18,100 nucleotides of DNA from Veillonellaceae bacterium UBA5809 (GTDB lineage: Bacteria; Bacillota; Negativicutes; Veillonellales; Dialisteraceae), in contig DIDD01000043.1 in the NCBI GenBank assembly GCA_002417965.1, forward strand, positions 1-18,100, written 5' to 3'. Below the pieces are notes generated by a model. That model worked only from the letters and a program-made list of their open reading frames with translations, made no database searches and was not told the origin of the DNA. Shown here in pieces: positions 1 to 7,192 of this stretch (position 1 is the first letter of the stretch; each line of letters begins with the position of its first letter). The position numbers were made by a program, and so were the translations under genes.

Positions 1-544
1 TATTTTCTGAAGGCTTGGCATCCGGTTCAGAAACAATACCGCCGAAAGGCATTTCCGCAACTAAAATCCAGTTTTCAGGGAGGTCAAAAAGCTTTCTGAC
101 GGCCTTGTCAATAACGGGATTATAATGCTGAAGTGAAGCGCCCACATCCAGTTGACGGAGCGCCGTCCATACATTGGACTGCAGCATGCCGTTGGCATGA
201 TTAGCCCATTTGGGGAAATTATCTGCATAGGCGGCAAACTGTTCCTGCATGCCTTTGACAACATTTTCATCAATAAAATACAAAACAGTACCAGCACCGG
301 ATTTAAAGCTGTCGATCTTTTCATGGGCTACTTTCCCCCCAAATGCATCGTATACAGTATCCCACAATGCATCCTGCTTCTGGCCGATAGCAATGACTAC
401 ACGGGCGCTTTTCATATTAAAAGCATCCGGTGTTGCTTCAGTTACTTCCTGCACAGTTTCTATGATCTTTTCTTCCGATACAGGCAGGCTGCGGTTGATG
501 CTGTAATAGGTTCTTCTCTTTTTCAGTGCATTAACAAATTCCAT
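1..544 (-). CDS. Frm2/CinD-type nitroreductase family protein (3' end cut off by window edge)
   Basis: About 181 codons are present and the frame is still open at base 1, so roughly the last 20 residues are missing (family length about 200). The N-terminus carries the RRTYY motif (residues 10-14) typical of the small Frm2-like flavin nitroreductases. Further family blocks follow: FNMKSARVVV, FKAGAGTVLYF, YADNFPKWANHANGMLQ, and GASLQHYNPVID near the FMN pocket. These FMN enzymes reduce nitro compounds or quinones with NAD(P)H in the cytosol, and some members are linked to oxidative or copper stress. The start has a good ribosome binding site (GAGGAG, about 10 bases upstream). The gene lies 44 bases downstream of a MarR regulator on the same strand with no terminator between, so the two are probably co-transcribed and the enzyme is probably the regulator's target. 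Family is confident; substrate is unknown. Confidence 0.9.
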   Translation of the reverse strand, partial: MEFVNALKKRRTYYSINRSLPVSEEKIIETVQEVTEATPDAFNMKSARVVIAIGQKQDALWDTVYDAFGGKVAHEKIDSFKSGAGTVLYFIDENVVKGMQEQFAAYADNFPKWANHANGMLQSNVWTALRQLDVGASLQHYNPVIDKAVRKLFDLPENWILVAEMPFGGIVSEPDAKPSEN

Positions 545-588
545 TGTAAATATCTCCTCTCAAATAACAGATCATGGGGCTATCCCTA

Positions 589-1038
589 TTATGATTTGCT
601 GTCAGGTCCGGCAGTATGATTTATGATTCTTCTAAAATGAAGCAGATCTTTGATTAGTTTCTTTTGTTTTTCCTGCGGAATTTCAGACAGCAGACAATTT
701 AAAAATTTTTCATGCTCCGGAAATATACGGGAAATAAAACGATATCCCTGGTCAGTCAGTTTAACATACCAGATACGCCCGTCTTTACGGCATTGATATT
801 TTTCGACATAGCCTCTTTTCTCAAGCTTGTTGACAATATATGTCATGGAACCGCTTGTGACCAGAATAATACGGCCCAGTTTCTGAACCGGCAGATCCCC
901 TTTGTGAAGGAGGGCCTCAAGGACACCGAATTCGCTGACAGTAAGACCAAACTGACGGATATTTTTTTCCATCGGGATGCAGAGTGCATAATAACTTCTG
1001 ACAAACGACAGAACCAATTTAACCCCGGAATTATCCAT
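589..1038 (-). CDS. MarR family transcriptional regulator
   Basis: The 149-residue protein matches MarR family size and layout: an N-terminal dimerisation helix, a winged helix-turn-helix at about residues 30-105, and a C-terminal dimerisation helix. The DNA-binding part reads LTVSEFGVLEALLHKGDL, then the recognition helix region SGSMTYIVNKLEKRGYVEK, then a wing ending in VKLTDQGYRF. MarR proteins are usually repressors released by a phenolic, oxidant or similar ligand. The gene starts with ATG after AGAGGATG. It lies just upstream of the nitroreductase, and its promoter sits inside a large palindrome (1077-1126). Autorepression and control of the nitroreductase are therefore likely, but this is inference from layout. 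The ligand cannot be told from the sequence. Confidence 0.92.
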   Translation of the reverse strand: MDNSGVKLVLSFVRSYYALCIPMEKNIRQFGLTVSEFGVLEALLHKGDLPVQKLGRIILVTSGSMTYIVNKLEKRGYVEKYQCRKDGRIWYVKLTDQGYRFISRIFPEHEKFLNCLLSEIPQEKQKKLIKDLLHFRRIINHTAGPDSKS

Positions 1039-1076
1039 GGCGGTTCATCCTCTCAATCGAATTCCATCGATGCCTA

Positions 1077-1126
1077 TATGGTAGCATCAAAATATCTTGA
1101 TGTCAAGATATTTTGATGCTACCATA
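1077..1126. promoter_or_regulatory. 50-bp palindrome, probable MarR operator
   Basis: Arms of 24 bases at 1077-1100 and 1103-1126 are perfect inverted copies around a 2-base centre. The core reads ATCTTGA-TG-TCAAGAT. The size and centre fit a MarR dimer site, and the long perfect outer arms would allow two dimers or a cruciform. It lies 39 bases upstream of the marR start. Confidence 0.75.
1078..1106 (-). promoter_or_regulatory. Promoter of marR-nitroreductase
   Basis: On the minus strand a perfect -35 TTGACA (1101-1106) is followed by a 17-base spacer and a -10 TACCAT (1078-1083, 4 of 6 consensus bases). Both boxes lie wholly inside the palindrome, so a bound regulator would block polymerase. 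Confidence 0.7.
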
Positions 1127-1161
1127 AAAAAACTCAAACCATTGCGATGGACTCTTTTTTT
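1126..1161. terminator. Possible weak terminator after the aldehyde dehydrogenase gene
   Basis: A run of seven A (1126-1132) and a run of seven T (1155-1161) flank a small CCAT-TGCG-ATGG hairpin. On the minus strand this lies 60 bases past the aldehyde dehydrogenase stop and ends in a T-run. The stem has mismatches between its inner and outer parts, so termination is uncertain. Confidence 0.35.
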
Positions 1162-1220
1162 ATAAAATACCCATTATTTCTTTTAAGAAAAGACGGAAAA
1201 ATTTGCAGGTTCATCTGATA

Positions 1221-2681
1221 TCAGAGGGCAGTACTTTGATAAGTAATCCAGTGAAGGCGGGTAAATTCATCCATGATCCAGTGCCCGTTAAAACGACCGG
1301 TTCCGGAATTTTTTTCTCCGCCGAAGGGGGCATTTACCTGGTCATTTACACTGGAACCATTGATATGGGTCATTCCTGCACGGATTTTCCGGGCAAAATG
1401 AAGCCCCCGTTCCATATTACGGGTAAAGACGACACTGGATAAGCCGTAATCTGTGTCATTGGCAAGACGGAGTGCTTCCGTCTCATCCCGGGCGGTAATA
1501 ATGGGAAGTACCGGACCAAAGATTTCTTCTTTAACAATGGAAGAGGAAGGATGTACATGATCCAGAATATGAGGCGGAATAATCTGTCCTGACGTTTTTC
1601 CGCCAAGAAGCAGATCGGCCCCGCCGGCTATGGCATTTTTTATCTTTTCTTCGATAGCAAGAACCTGTGTTTTATCAATGATAGGGCCGATGTCTGTATC
1701 GGGCAGGGAAGGGTCTCCGGCCTTCAGCTCCTGGGCGGCTTTTACCAATTTTTCAACCAGTTCATCATGAATTTTTTTGTCGGCGATAATACGGTTGGTA
1801 CTCATGCAGATTTGTCCATTATGAAAAAATTTACCGGCGATGGCACTGGATACGGCCAGATCAATATCAGCATCATCCAGAACAACAAACGGAGAGTTAC
1901 CGCCCAGTTCCAGTGCGACTCTTTTTATACGCGCCCCGGACATGGCTTTAATACCGATTTCCCGTCCCACGGCAGAAGAACCGGTAAATGAGATAAAAGA
2001 AGGTATGGGATGCTCTACGAAGTAATCTCCGATAACGTTTCCGGCTCCGACGATAACATGAAGCACGCCGGCAGGAAGGCCGGCTTCTTCAAAAATTTTC
2101 CCACAAAGAAGTCCGCCCGTGACAGGCGTATTGCTGGCTGGTTTTAATACAGCCGTATTGCCCAGAGCCAATGCCGGAGCGAGTGATCTCATGGTTAAGT
2201 GCAGGGGAACATTCCATGGACTGATGATTCCGATAACTCCTACGGGCTCGCGGTAGACATAACTGCTCTGCCCGGGAAAAATTGACGGAACAATCCGGCC
2301 CTCTGCTTCCAGAGGATAGTGTACAGAACGTTCTGTTATGTGATAGGCCAGTTCCCATTCAACCTGGGCCTTGATCCGTGTGCTTCCCGATTCATGGATC
2401 AGCCAGTCAATTATTTCATCTCTTCTGTTCTTCATGACCAGCAGAACATTTTCCAGGACCTTCATTCGCAGAGAAGGATCACGGGCCCATTCCGTCTGGT
2501 TTTTTTCCGCAGATTTATAAGCACGGTCCACATCACTGCGCGAGGCTCCCTGAATTTGAAGCAGTTCTGTCTGGTCATAGGGGTTGATATCATGATTGAT
2601 ATGGCGGCTGTCGCTCCCAGTGATCCATCGGCCGTCAATCCACTGAAGCTCAAATCCTGTATAATCGGTTGCTTTAGACAT
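1221..2681 (-). CDS. NAD(P)-dependent aldehyde dehydrogenase, benzaldehyde/vanillin dehydrogenase-like
   Basis: The enzyme oxidises an aldehyde to its carboxylic acid in the cytosol. All class motifs are present (numbering from the chosen start, 486 residues): SPWNVP with Asn157, VLKPAS with Lys180, the Rossmann segment SFTGSSAVGREI (231-242), general base Glu258 in LELGG and nucleophile Cys292 in GQICMS. The tail GTGRFNGHWIMDEFT resembles aromatic aldehyde dehydrogenases (Vdh type), though the substrate is not provable from this. An ATG 14 codons upstream (2723) is in frame but has no ribosome binding site; the ATG at 2681 follows AAAGGATG, so it is preferred. The gene stands alone, with a long inverted repeat upstream (2752-2794). 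It may be a detoxification partner of the nearby nitroreductase, but that is only proximity. Confidence 0.93.
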   Translation of the reverse strand: MSKATDYTGFELQWIDGRWITGSDSRHINHDINPYDQTELLQIQGASRSDVDRAYKSAEKNQTEWARDPSLRMKVLENVLLVMKNRRDEIIDWLIHESGSTRIKAQVEWELAYHITERSVHYPLEAEGRIVPSIFPGQSSYVYREPVGVIGIISPWNVPLHLTMRSLAPALALGNTAVLKPASNTPVTGGLLCGKIFEEAGLPAGVLHVIVGAGNVIGDYFVEHPIPSFISFTGSSAVGREIGIKAMSGARIKRVALELGGNSPFVVLDDADIDLAVSSAIAGKFFHNGQICMSTNRIIADKKIHDELVEKLVKAAQELKAGDPSLPDTDIGPIIDKTQVLAIEEKIKNAIAGGADLLLGGKTSGQIIPPHILDHVHPSSSIVKEEIFGPVLPIITARDETEALRLANDTDYGLSSVVFTRNMERGLHFARKIRAGMTHINGSSVNDQVNAPFGGEKNSGTGRFNGHWIMDEFTRLHWITYQSTAL

Positions 2682-2751
2682 GACAAACACATCCTTTCTG
2701 GTACTCTTTATATCGACCTTCATCTATATTAAAGGTAACAGAATTTATGAA

Positions 2752-2794
2752 AATCAGCCATAAAAAAACCAATTTGATTTTTTTATGGCTGATT
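2752..2794. repeat. 17-bp inverted repeat between the GerMN gene and the aldehyde dehydrogenase
   Basis: Perfect arms AATCAGCCATAAAAAAA (2752-2768) and its complement (2778-2794) enclose a 9-base loop. The A and T runs sit next to the loop rather than after the stem, and no T-run follows on either strand, so this is not a classic intrinsic terminator. It lies 47 bases past the end of the lipoprotein gene and about 70 bases ahead of the aldehyde dehydrogenase start. It could be an operator for the dehydrogenase or an mRNA 3'-end hairpin. Confidence 0.6.
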
Positions 2795-2841
2795 CAGCAA
2801 AGAGACATAGGCAGAAATTTGTCACAAATAGGGAAAATTTT

Positions 2842-3393
2842 CTATTCATAGATCATATCTTTTTCACGTTGGAAATGGGCGGTCATATCCCTATAGCCGG
2901 AAAGTTTCTTTATGGGACGGCCTTGAATGGAGAACTGTACACTTTGAATATCAGGGAATTCAGTCAGCGTATTGACGGTCATGGCAATGAATAAGCTTTC
3001 TGCAGTATTTCCTCCCTGCAGTCCATGGAGTTCTTTAGAAAAATTTACATAAGCGGTTCCTTTTTCTACATCGACAGACTGAATCGATAATGCTTCCGGA
3101 AGAATAGGATGTTTTTGCTGGCGGTCTAATTGGAGCATGGCAGTTAAAGCATTTTTAGGATTTTTTTCACCAGCAGGAACGGTGACTGTTATGGGTTTTA
3201 CATACAGGGCGGTTTCTGTAGGGATGTATACAGTCATCCGGCTGTCACGGGAAGCAGGAGGACGCTGTTCCGATAATGCAGCAGAAGAAGAGACGGAGGC
3301 AGCGGTGCGGCTTCGGGGCTGTGCAGGTCCGCATCCAGAGAATGCGGTTATTATATAAACAGCAGATACAACAATCAGATATATTTTTTTCAT
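2842..3393 (-). CDS. GerMN-domain lipoprotein
   Basis: The 183-residue protein starts with MKK and a hydrophobic stretch (residues 4-18), then an FSGC lipobox with Cys21. This is the pattern of an exported lipoprotein, though F at -3 is unusual. A low-complexity Ser/Ala/Pro-rich linker follows. From about residue 52 to 165 the sequence fits the GerMN domain: MTVYIPTETALYVKPITVTVP, then KNPKNALTAML, then GTAYVNFSKEL and a late TVNTLTEFPDIQSVQFSIQG. The domain was named from spore germination protein GerM but also occurs in non-sporulating bacteria, where its role in the envelope is unclear. An in-frame TTG one codon upstream is less likely than this ATG, which follows AAGGAG by 10 bases. No operon partner is visible. 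Confidence 0.85.
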   Translation of the reverse strand: MKKIYLIVVSAVYIITAFSGCGPAQPRSRTAASVSSSAALSEQRPPASRDSRMTVYIPTETALYVKPITVTVPAGEKNPKNALTAMLQLDRQQKHPILPEALSIQSVDVEKGTAYVNFSKELHGLQGGNTAESLFIAMTVNTLTEFPDIQSVQFSIQGRPIKKLSGYRDMTAHFQREKDMIYE

Positions 3394-3441
3394 CAATAAA
3401 CAACTCCTTGAAGAAATTAACCAGATGATTCAGATATTATC

Positions 3442-3467
3442 AAAAAAGAGCCGGTCCTATGCTTTTT
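3442..3467 (-). terminator. Possible terminator just past the decayed secreted-protein gene
   Basis: On the minus strand AAAAAGC pairs with GCTCTTTTT across a 9-base loop, with one bulge, and ends in six T. It begins 5 bases after the last in-frame stop (3473-3475) of the broken gene, as expected for its terminator. Confidence 0.45.
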
Positions 3468-3472
3468 GGTCA

Positions 3473-4318
3473 TCATGAAGAAATCGGAATCTTCAGTTGG
3501 CGGGGATTTGAGTTCCATTCCATTTTCATAGGAATAGGAGGAATAGAGGTATGAATATTGACATAAAAATCATTTTTCTGATGCATGCTGTCGGACAAAC
3601 TGATGAGATATCTGGCTGCCGCCTGACGAAGAGCATCGGTCAGATGGATCTCATGAGTTGCCTTGATGTGATAACAGACTGCAAATCAGTTTGTTGCGGG
3701 ATGGGAGAAAAAGTCAATATACGTAGCAGGGGAAAATATCGATTATATTGAGATCTTCCTTATTGAAGCGGGCCTGCAGTTCGGATATAACGAATGAATA
3801 AGGCTTGTCTGAGCCTTGGTTCCGGTCTTTTGCAAGGATGGACTTAGCTCCGCTTTTCTGCGGATGATGCTTCTTTTTACACATCCGGAAGTTCTAAAAA
3901 GAGACGGAGATATAAAAGAAAGATCAGGCGCTGCATTGAAATTAGACATATCAATCACAATACGGGCAGACTTTTGGATGGAACCATCTGCTGTTAAGAG
4001 AAAAATATGTATATCGGACTGACCATGGAAAACTTCCAGAGCCAGACAGAGTCAGATGAAAAGAAAGATCATATGATATCCCCTATCTTTCGGAAGGAGG
4101 ACTATTTATTAATATCAAGGTGAATCTGCGTCTGTCATGGCCCCGGGGGGATGCCTGAAGAGAATGTGAGTGATCGATCACAATGCGCATAACAAGAATG
4201 TGACGGCCGTGCGGTCTGGACATCGGGCACCGGTTACAGAAGAGTCAGGAACCGATCCTGAAACCGTCAGGCACAAGACAGTCCGGCAGGAAAGTAGGGG
4301 CATCAGATAGTGTTTCAT
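3473..4318 (-). pseudogene. Decayed gene for a secreted or lipoprotein-like protein of unknown family
   Basis: About 846 bases between an aldehyde dehydrogenase/GerMN block and a plus-strand operon carry no intact gene but clear remnants of one on the minus strand. The 5' end is well formed: promoter, AGGAAGGTGA ribosome binding site, ATG, then MKHYLMPLLSC and a hydrophobic, signal-like start that hits a stop after 46 codons (4178). Coding-like text then jumps frames. IVIDHSHSLQ lies in a second frame near 4150-4185. HIFLLTADGSIQKSARIVID is at about 3940-4010 in the first frame. SILAKDRNQGSDKPYSFVIS is at about 3785-3845 in the second frame. A 70-codon open end at 3473-3685, back in the first frame, contains THEIHLTDALRQAAARYLIS. 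At least three frameshifts plus stops separate these, so a protein of about 280 residues has been lost. I do not recognise its family. Assembly error is possible, but the number of lesions makes decay likelier. Confidence 0.65.
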
Positions 4319-4374
4319 GAGGTCACCTTCCTGTAGGGGGAAAAATTATTTCATGGGAAGAATACATTTCTGTC

Positions 4375-4403
4375 ATTATAACATGTGTCCGGTGACATGA
4401 AAA
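4375..4403 (-). promoter_or_regulatory. Promoter of the decayed gene
   Basis: On the minus strand a consensus -10 TATAAT (4375-4380) lies 17 bases downstream of TTTTCA (4398-4403, 4 of 6). It is 56 bases ahead of the ATG at 4318. The signal survives although the gene is broken. Confidence 0.55.
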
Positions 4404-4440
4404 TTGAATAAGTCCAACCAAGAGAAGAGACGGTTCTGGT

Positions 4441-4469
4441 TTGCTGTATTGTATAATTTGTAGTAAAAT
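4441..4469 (+). promoter_or_regulatory. Candidate promoter of the four-gene envelope cluster
   Basis: TTGCTG (4441-4446), 17 bases, then TAAAAT (4464-4469, 5 of 6) lies 33 bases ahead of the first start codon. An overlapping consensus TATAAT (4452-4457) lacks a good -35 box; either could be the real -10. Confidence 0.45.
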
Positions 4470-4502
4470 AAAATATCAAATTGCATCTTGGAGGATGAGA
4501 TC

Positions 4503-5339
4503 ATGTTTGTCAAGAATGGTGCAGGAAAATTAACAAAAGTACTGATGTCGGCCCCTTCTTTTTTGGAAGCACGTCCCATTAATAAAATTGCGTCGCGATA
4601 TGTAGGGATTCCATTTGACAAGGCAATCATGAAGCGGGAATATGAAGAGCTTCAGTCCGTATATCGCAGACAGGGAATTGATATTGAGGAACTTTCAGCA
4701 GATACAGAACGTCCGAACAGTGTTTTTGCAAGGGATTTTGGGGCCTGTATAAAAGAAGGCTATATTCTTGGACGCTATGCGGTCCCTATCAGAGAAAAAG
4801 AAACTGTAGACTATTCTCAAAAAATGAAAGATTTAGGAATTCCTTTGATCTGCCAGGTCAGGGAAGGACACTTCGAAGGGGGAGACTTCATATTCCTTGA
4901 TGAACATACACTGGCTATAGGAATGGTGGCGCGGTCCGATGCCATGGGAATTGAGGAAATCCGCATGGCCGTGGAACCATTGGGGTACCGTGTGATTCCA
5001 GTTCCTGCCGATCCGGTTTATCTGCATGTGGATCTTCTCTTTAATCTGGTGGATGAACATTTGGCTCTGGTTTATCAACCGGCGCTTCCTGCTGAATTTC
5101 TGCAAGAAGTCAGACGGCGCGATATTGAGATGATTGACGTTCCGGCTGATTATGTAATGAAATTGGGGAGCAATGTGCAGGCACTGGGAGACCGGACGGT
5201 CGTGGCGCTTGCTTCAAATCATCCTGTCAACCGGCTGATGGAAAAACGGGGCATGACGGTCATTGAAGTGAATATATCTGAAATATGCAAATCCGGAGGA
5301 GGGCCTCACTGTATGACATTTCCTCTCTGCAGGGAGTGA
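4503..5339 (+). CDS. Arginine deiminase/amidinotransferase superfamily hydrolase, DDAH-like
   Basis: The 278-residue protein has the pentein-fold signatures of dimethylarginine dimethylaminohydrolase-like enzymes: PNSVFARDFG (Asp78 region), EGHFEGGDF (125-129), LHVDLLFNLVD with His175 and Asp177, and the C-terminal nucleophile in GGGPHCMTFPL (Cys270). These enzymes attack a guanidinium carbon through a Cys-linked intermediate, giving citrulline-type products from arginine or methylated arginine. The substrate here is not decidable by eye. The ATG at 4503 is chosen over the in-frame TTG at 4488, because GGAGG (4490-4494) lies ideally 8 bases upstream and overlaps the TTG. No signal peptide, so cytosolic. 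It is the first gene of a tight plus-strand group, 10 bases ahead of a polysaccharide deacetylase gene; its functional link to the rest is unclear. Confidence 0.87.
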   Translation: MFVKNGAGKLTKVLMSAPSFLEARPINKIASRYVGIPFDKAIMKREYEELQSVYRRQGIDIEELSADTERPNSVFARDFGACIKEGYILGRYAVPIREKETVDYSQKMKDLGIPLICQVREGHFEGGDFIFLDEHTLAIGMVARSDAMGIEEIRMAVEPLGYRVIPVPADPVYLHVDLLFNLVDEHLALVYQPALPAEFLQEVRRRDIEMIDVPADYVMKLGSNVQALGDRTVVALASNHPVNRLMEKRGMTVIEVNISEICKSGGGPHCMTFPLCRE

Positions 5340-5349
5340 GCTTCTATTT

Positions 5350-6219
5350 ATGAATAGTCATCCGTACAGGCGGTTAAAAAGGAAATGGATGTTATGCTTT
5401 CTGTTGACACTGTTTCTGATAGGAACTGTTTCATTCACAGGATGCAGTTTTTTCCCCGCGGCCCGGGCTGTTCCGCCGGCTTCAGCACAGAGCGGAGAAA
5501 AAACATGGAAAAGAGATCCCGGTATATCCTATAGTGTGCCTCCTGGGGTTTCTATTCTTATGTATCATATGATTGGCAATATCAAAAATAATGCAGCTGT
5601 TATGACTGCGGATAATTTCAGATGGCAGATGCAGTATCTGAAGGACAACGGCTACCATCCGGTCACAATGCAGGAATTGTATGATTATGTGACAAAAGGA
5701 GCGCCTCTGCCGGATAAGCCGGTATGCATCACTTTTGATGACGGATATGAAGATAATTATACAGTGGTGTATCCTATCATGAAGGAGTATAATTTCCCAT
5801 GGACTATCTTTGTGATTACAGGCCAGGTGGGTACGGCAAACCGCGTTACATGGGATCAGCTCCGTGATATGAAGGCCAGCCATATGGTAACTATAGGAAA
5901 TCATACTGTGTCCCACCCCAAAATGCATGAATTATCCCAGGAAGAAAAGCAGCAGGAAATTACCCGTTCCCAGGCAGCTCTGAAGCAGGAGCTGGGACTG
6001 GACAATCCCTGGTTTTGCTATCCTTATGGCGACTATGATGAACAGATTGAAAGCATGCTCAAGGCGGCGGGGATACAAATGGCAGTTACTACAGATGCGG
6101 GGCGGGTCCGCGTCGGAAGTTATCCTTTTGAGCTGAAGCGGGTGTGGATCGGCAATGAAGTGAATAAAGCACGGTTTATTGAGCGTCTGAATAAAGACAA
6201 TTATTCCATTATTTCATAA
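5350..6219 (+). CDS. Polysaccharide deacetylase (NodB domain) lipoprotein, IcaB/PgaB-like
   Basis: The 289-residue protein begins with a basic n-region (RRLKRKW), a hydrophobic core and an SFTGC lipobox (Cys32), so it is probably membrane-tethered outside the cytoplasm. The NodB domain spans about residues 66-285: ILMYHMIG, the metal motif TFDDG (128-132, Asp130/Asp131), GNHTVSHP with the two metal histidines (185, 189), and a CYPYGDYD motif (223-230) of the IcaB/PgaB style rather than the chitin-deacetylase style. Such enzymes remove N-acetyl groups from hexosamine polymers using a divalent metal. The ATG at 5350 is preferred because it supplies the signal peptide n-region, although its GGGAG site is 13 bases away. 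An ATG at 5389 with a closer AAGGAAA is possible. Gap to the next gene is 14 bases. Confidence 0.9.
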   Translation: MNSHPYRRLKRKWMLCFLLTLFLIGTVSFTGCSFFPAARAVPPASAQSGEKTWKRDPGISYSVPPGVSILMYHMIGNIKNNAAVMTADNFRWQMQYLKDNGYHPVTMQELYDYVTKGAPLPDKPVCITFDDGYEDNYTVVYPIMKEYNFPWTIFVITGQVGTANRVTWDQLRDMKASHMVTIGNHTVSHPKMHELSQEEKQQEITRSQAALKQELGLDNPWFCYPYGDYDEQIESMLKAAGIQMAVTTDAGRVRVGSYPFELKRVWIGNEVNKARFIERLNKDNYSIIS

Positions 6220-6233
6220 AACTGGGGGCGGCG

Positions 6234-7181
6234 ATGAAACGTCTTGTCAAAAGTACATTCTTTAAGTTTATAATCGTGACGCTGGTCTTTTTTATGATTA
6301 CATCCCCTTTTATTGTATTATTTGGGCCCTTTGGAAATCTAAAAAGAGCCGTAGTAGGAGCCATCATCCGTTCCCGCCATCCCCAGTATATTACATGGCT
6401 TTTTGATCAGCAGCAGCTTGACAGTATATTGGGAAGTGTCAGTTCAGTTCCCAGACAGGAAGTTTTTTCATTTAAAACCAGAACAGATGCTTCTCTGCAG
6501 ATAAGAAAAATAGAATCCAACCGGTTTGTAGGATATATTCTCGAAATTCCGGATCCTCACCGCATTCAGGTGGCCACAGCGGAGGATATTAATGAAAAAG
6601 GCGATACAACCAGTAATATTGCAATTAAAAGCGGGGCCGTCGCAGCGATTAACGGTGGAGGATTCTATGATCCAAACGGAACGGGAACCGGACGTCTGCC
6701 TTATGGATTTATCCTTCATAAGGGGAAATATCTGCTTGGACAGCAGGTTGATAATGATGAGAAAGTGGATTTTATCGGTATGACTAAAAGCGGCAATCTG
6801 ATTGCCGGGAAATATAACAAAAAGGAACTCAGTGAACTGGGGGCCATAGAGGGGCTCAGCTTTGGGCCGCCTCTGATTGTCAACGGTGAAAAGATGATTC
6901 ATAATGGCGACGGCGGCTGGGGCATCAGTCCCAGGACCGCCATCGGGCAACGAAAGGATGGGACCATTCTTTTTCTAGTGATTGACGGGCGCCAGCCGGG
7001 GTATAGTATAGGGGCTTCTTTGGCCGATGTGCAGAATATTATGTATGAGCAGGGTGCATATATTGCAGCGAATTTAGACGGAGGATCCAGTACGACTTTA
7101 TATTTTAACGGTCAGGTTGTTAATAAACCGGCAGATTTGCTGGGAGAAAGAATGATTCCTACAGCTTTTATTGTGAAGTAA
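6234..7181 (+). CDS. Membrane-anchored phosphodiester glycosidase (NAGPA domain)
   Basis: The 315-residue protein has an N-terminal membrane segment (about 10-32) followed by an exported domain. The NAGPA-family blocks are all present: AAINGGGFYDPNG (137-149), GISPRTAIGQ (230-239), LVIDGRQPGYSIGASLADV (248-266) and ANLDGGSSTTLYFNG (279-293). The family includes the mammalian enzyme that uncovers mannose-6-phosphate by cleaving a GlcNAc phosphodiester. Bacterial members are thought to cleave sugar-1-phosphodiester bonds in surface polymers or glycolipids. The start follows GGGGGCGG by a few bases. It sits 14 bases after the deacetylase and 11 before the next gene, so they are co-transcribed. 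A joint role in trimming an envelope glycopolymer is inference. Confidence 0.9.
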   Translation: MKRLVKSTFFKFIIVTLVFFMITSPFIVLFGPFGNLKRAVVGAIIRSRHPQYITWLFDQQQLDSILGSVSSVPRQEVFSFKTRTDASLQIRKIESNRFVGYILEIPDPHRIQVATAEDINEKGDTTSNIAIKSGAVAAINGGGFYDPNGTGTGRLPYGFILHKGKYLLGQQVDNDEKVDFIGMTKSGNLIAGKYNKKELSELGAIEGLSFGPPLIVNGEKMIHNGDGGWGISPRTAIGQRKDGTILFLVIDGRQPGYSIGASLADVQNIMYEQGAYIAANLDGGSSTTLYFNGQVVNKPADLLGERMIPTAFIVK

Positions 7182-7192
7182 GGGAGGCAGCG

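Noticed and set aside
152..619. Plus-strand frame of 155 codons overlapping the nitroreductase
   Set aside because: It is antisense to a gene with a clear family match and has no ribosome binding site.
3551..3751. Plus-strand 66-codon frame with a strong AGGAGG-like site in front
   Set aside because: The purine-rich site is the complement of an IPPIP codon run in the minus-strand remnant gene, whose composition looks far more protein-like. The plus-strand product is cysteine- and lysine-rich with no family resemblance.
3816..4022. Plus-strand 68-codon frame inside the decayed gene
   Set aside because: It lies opposite the coding-like minus-strand text, has no ribosome binding site, and its product resembles nothing.
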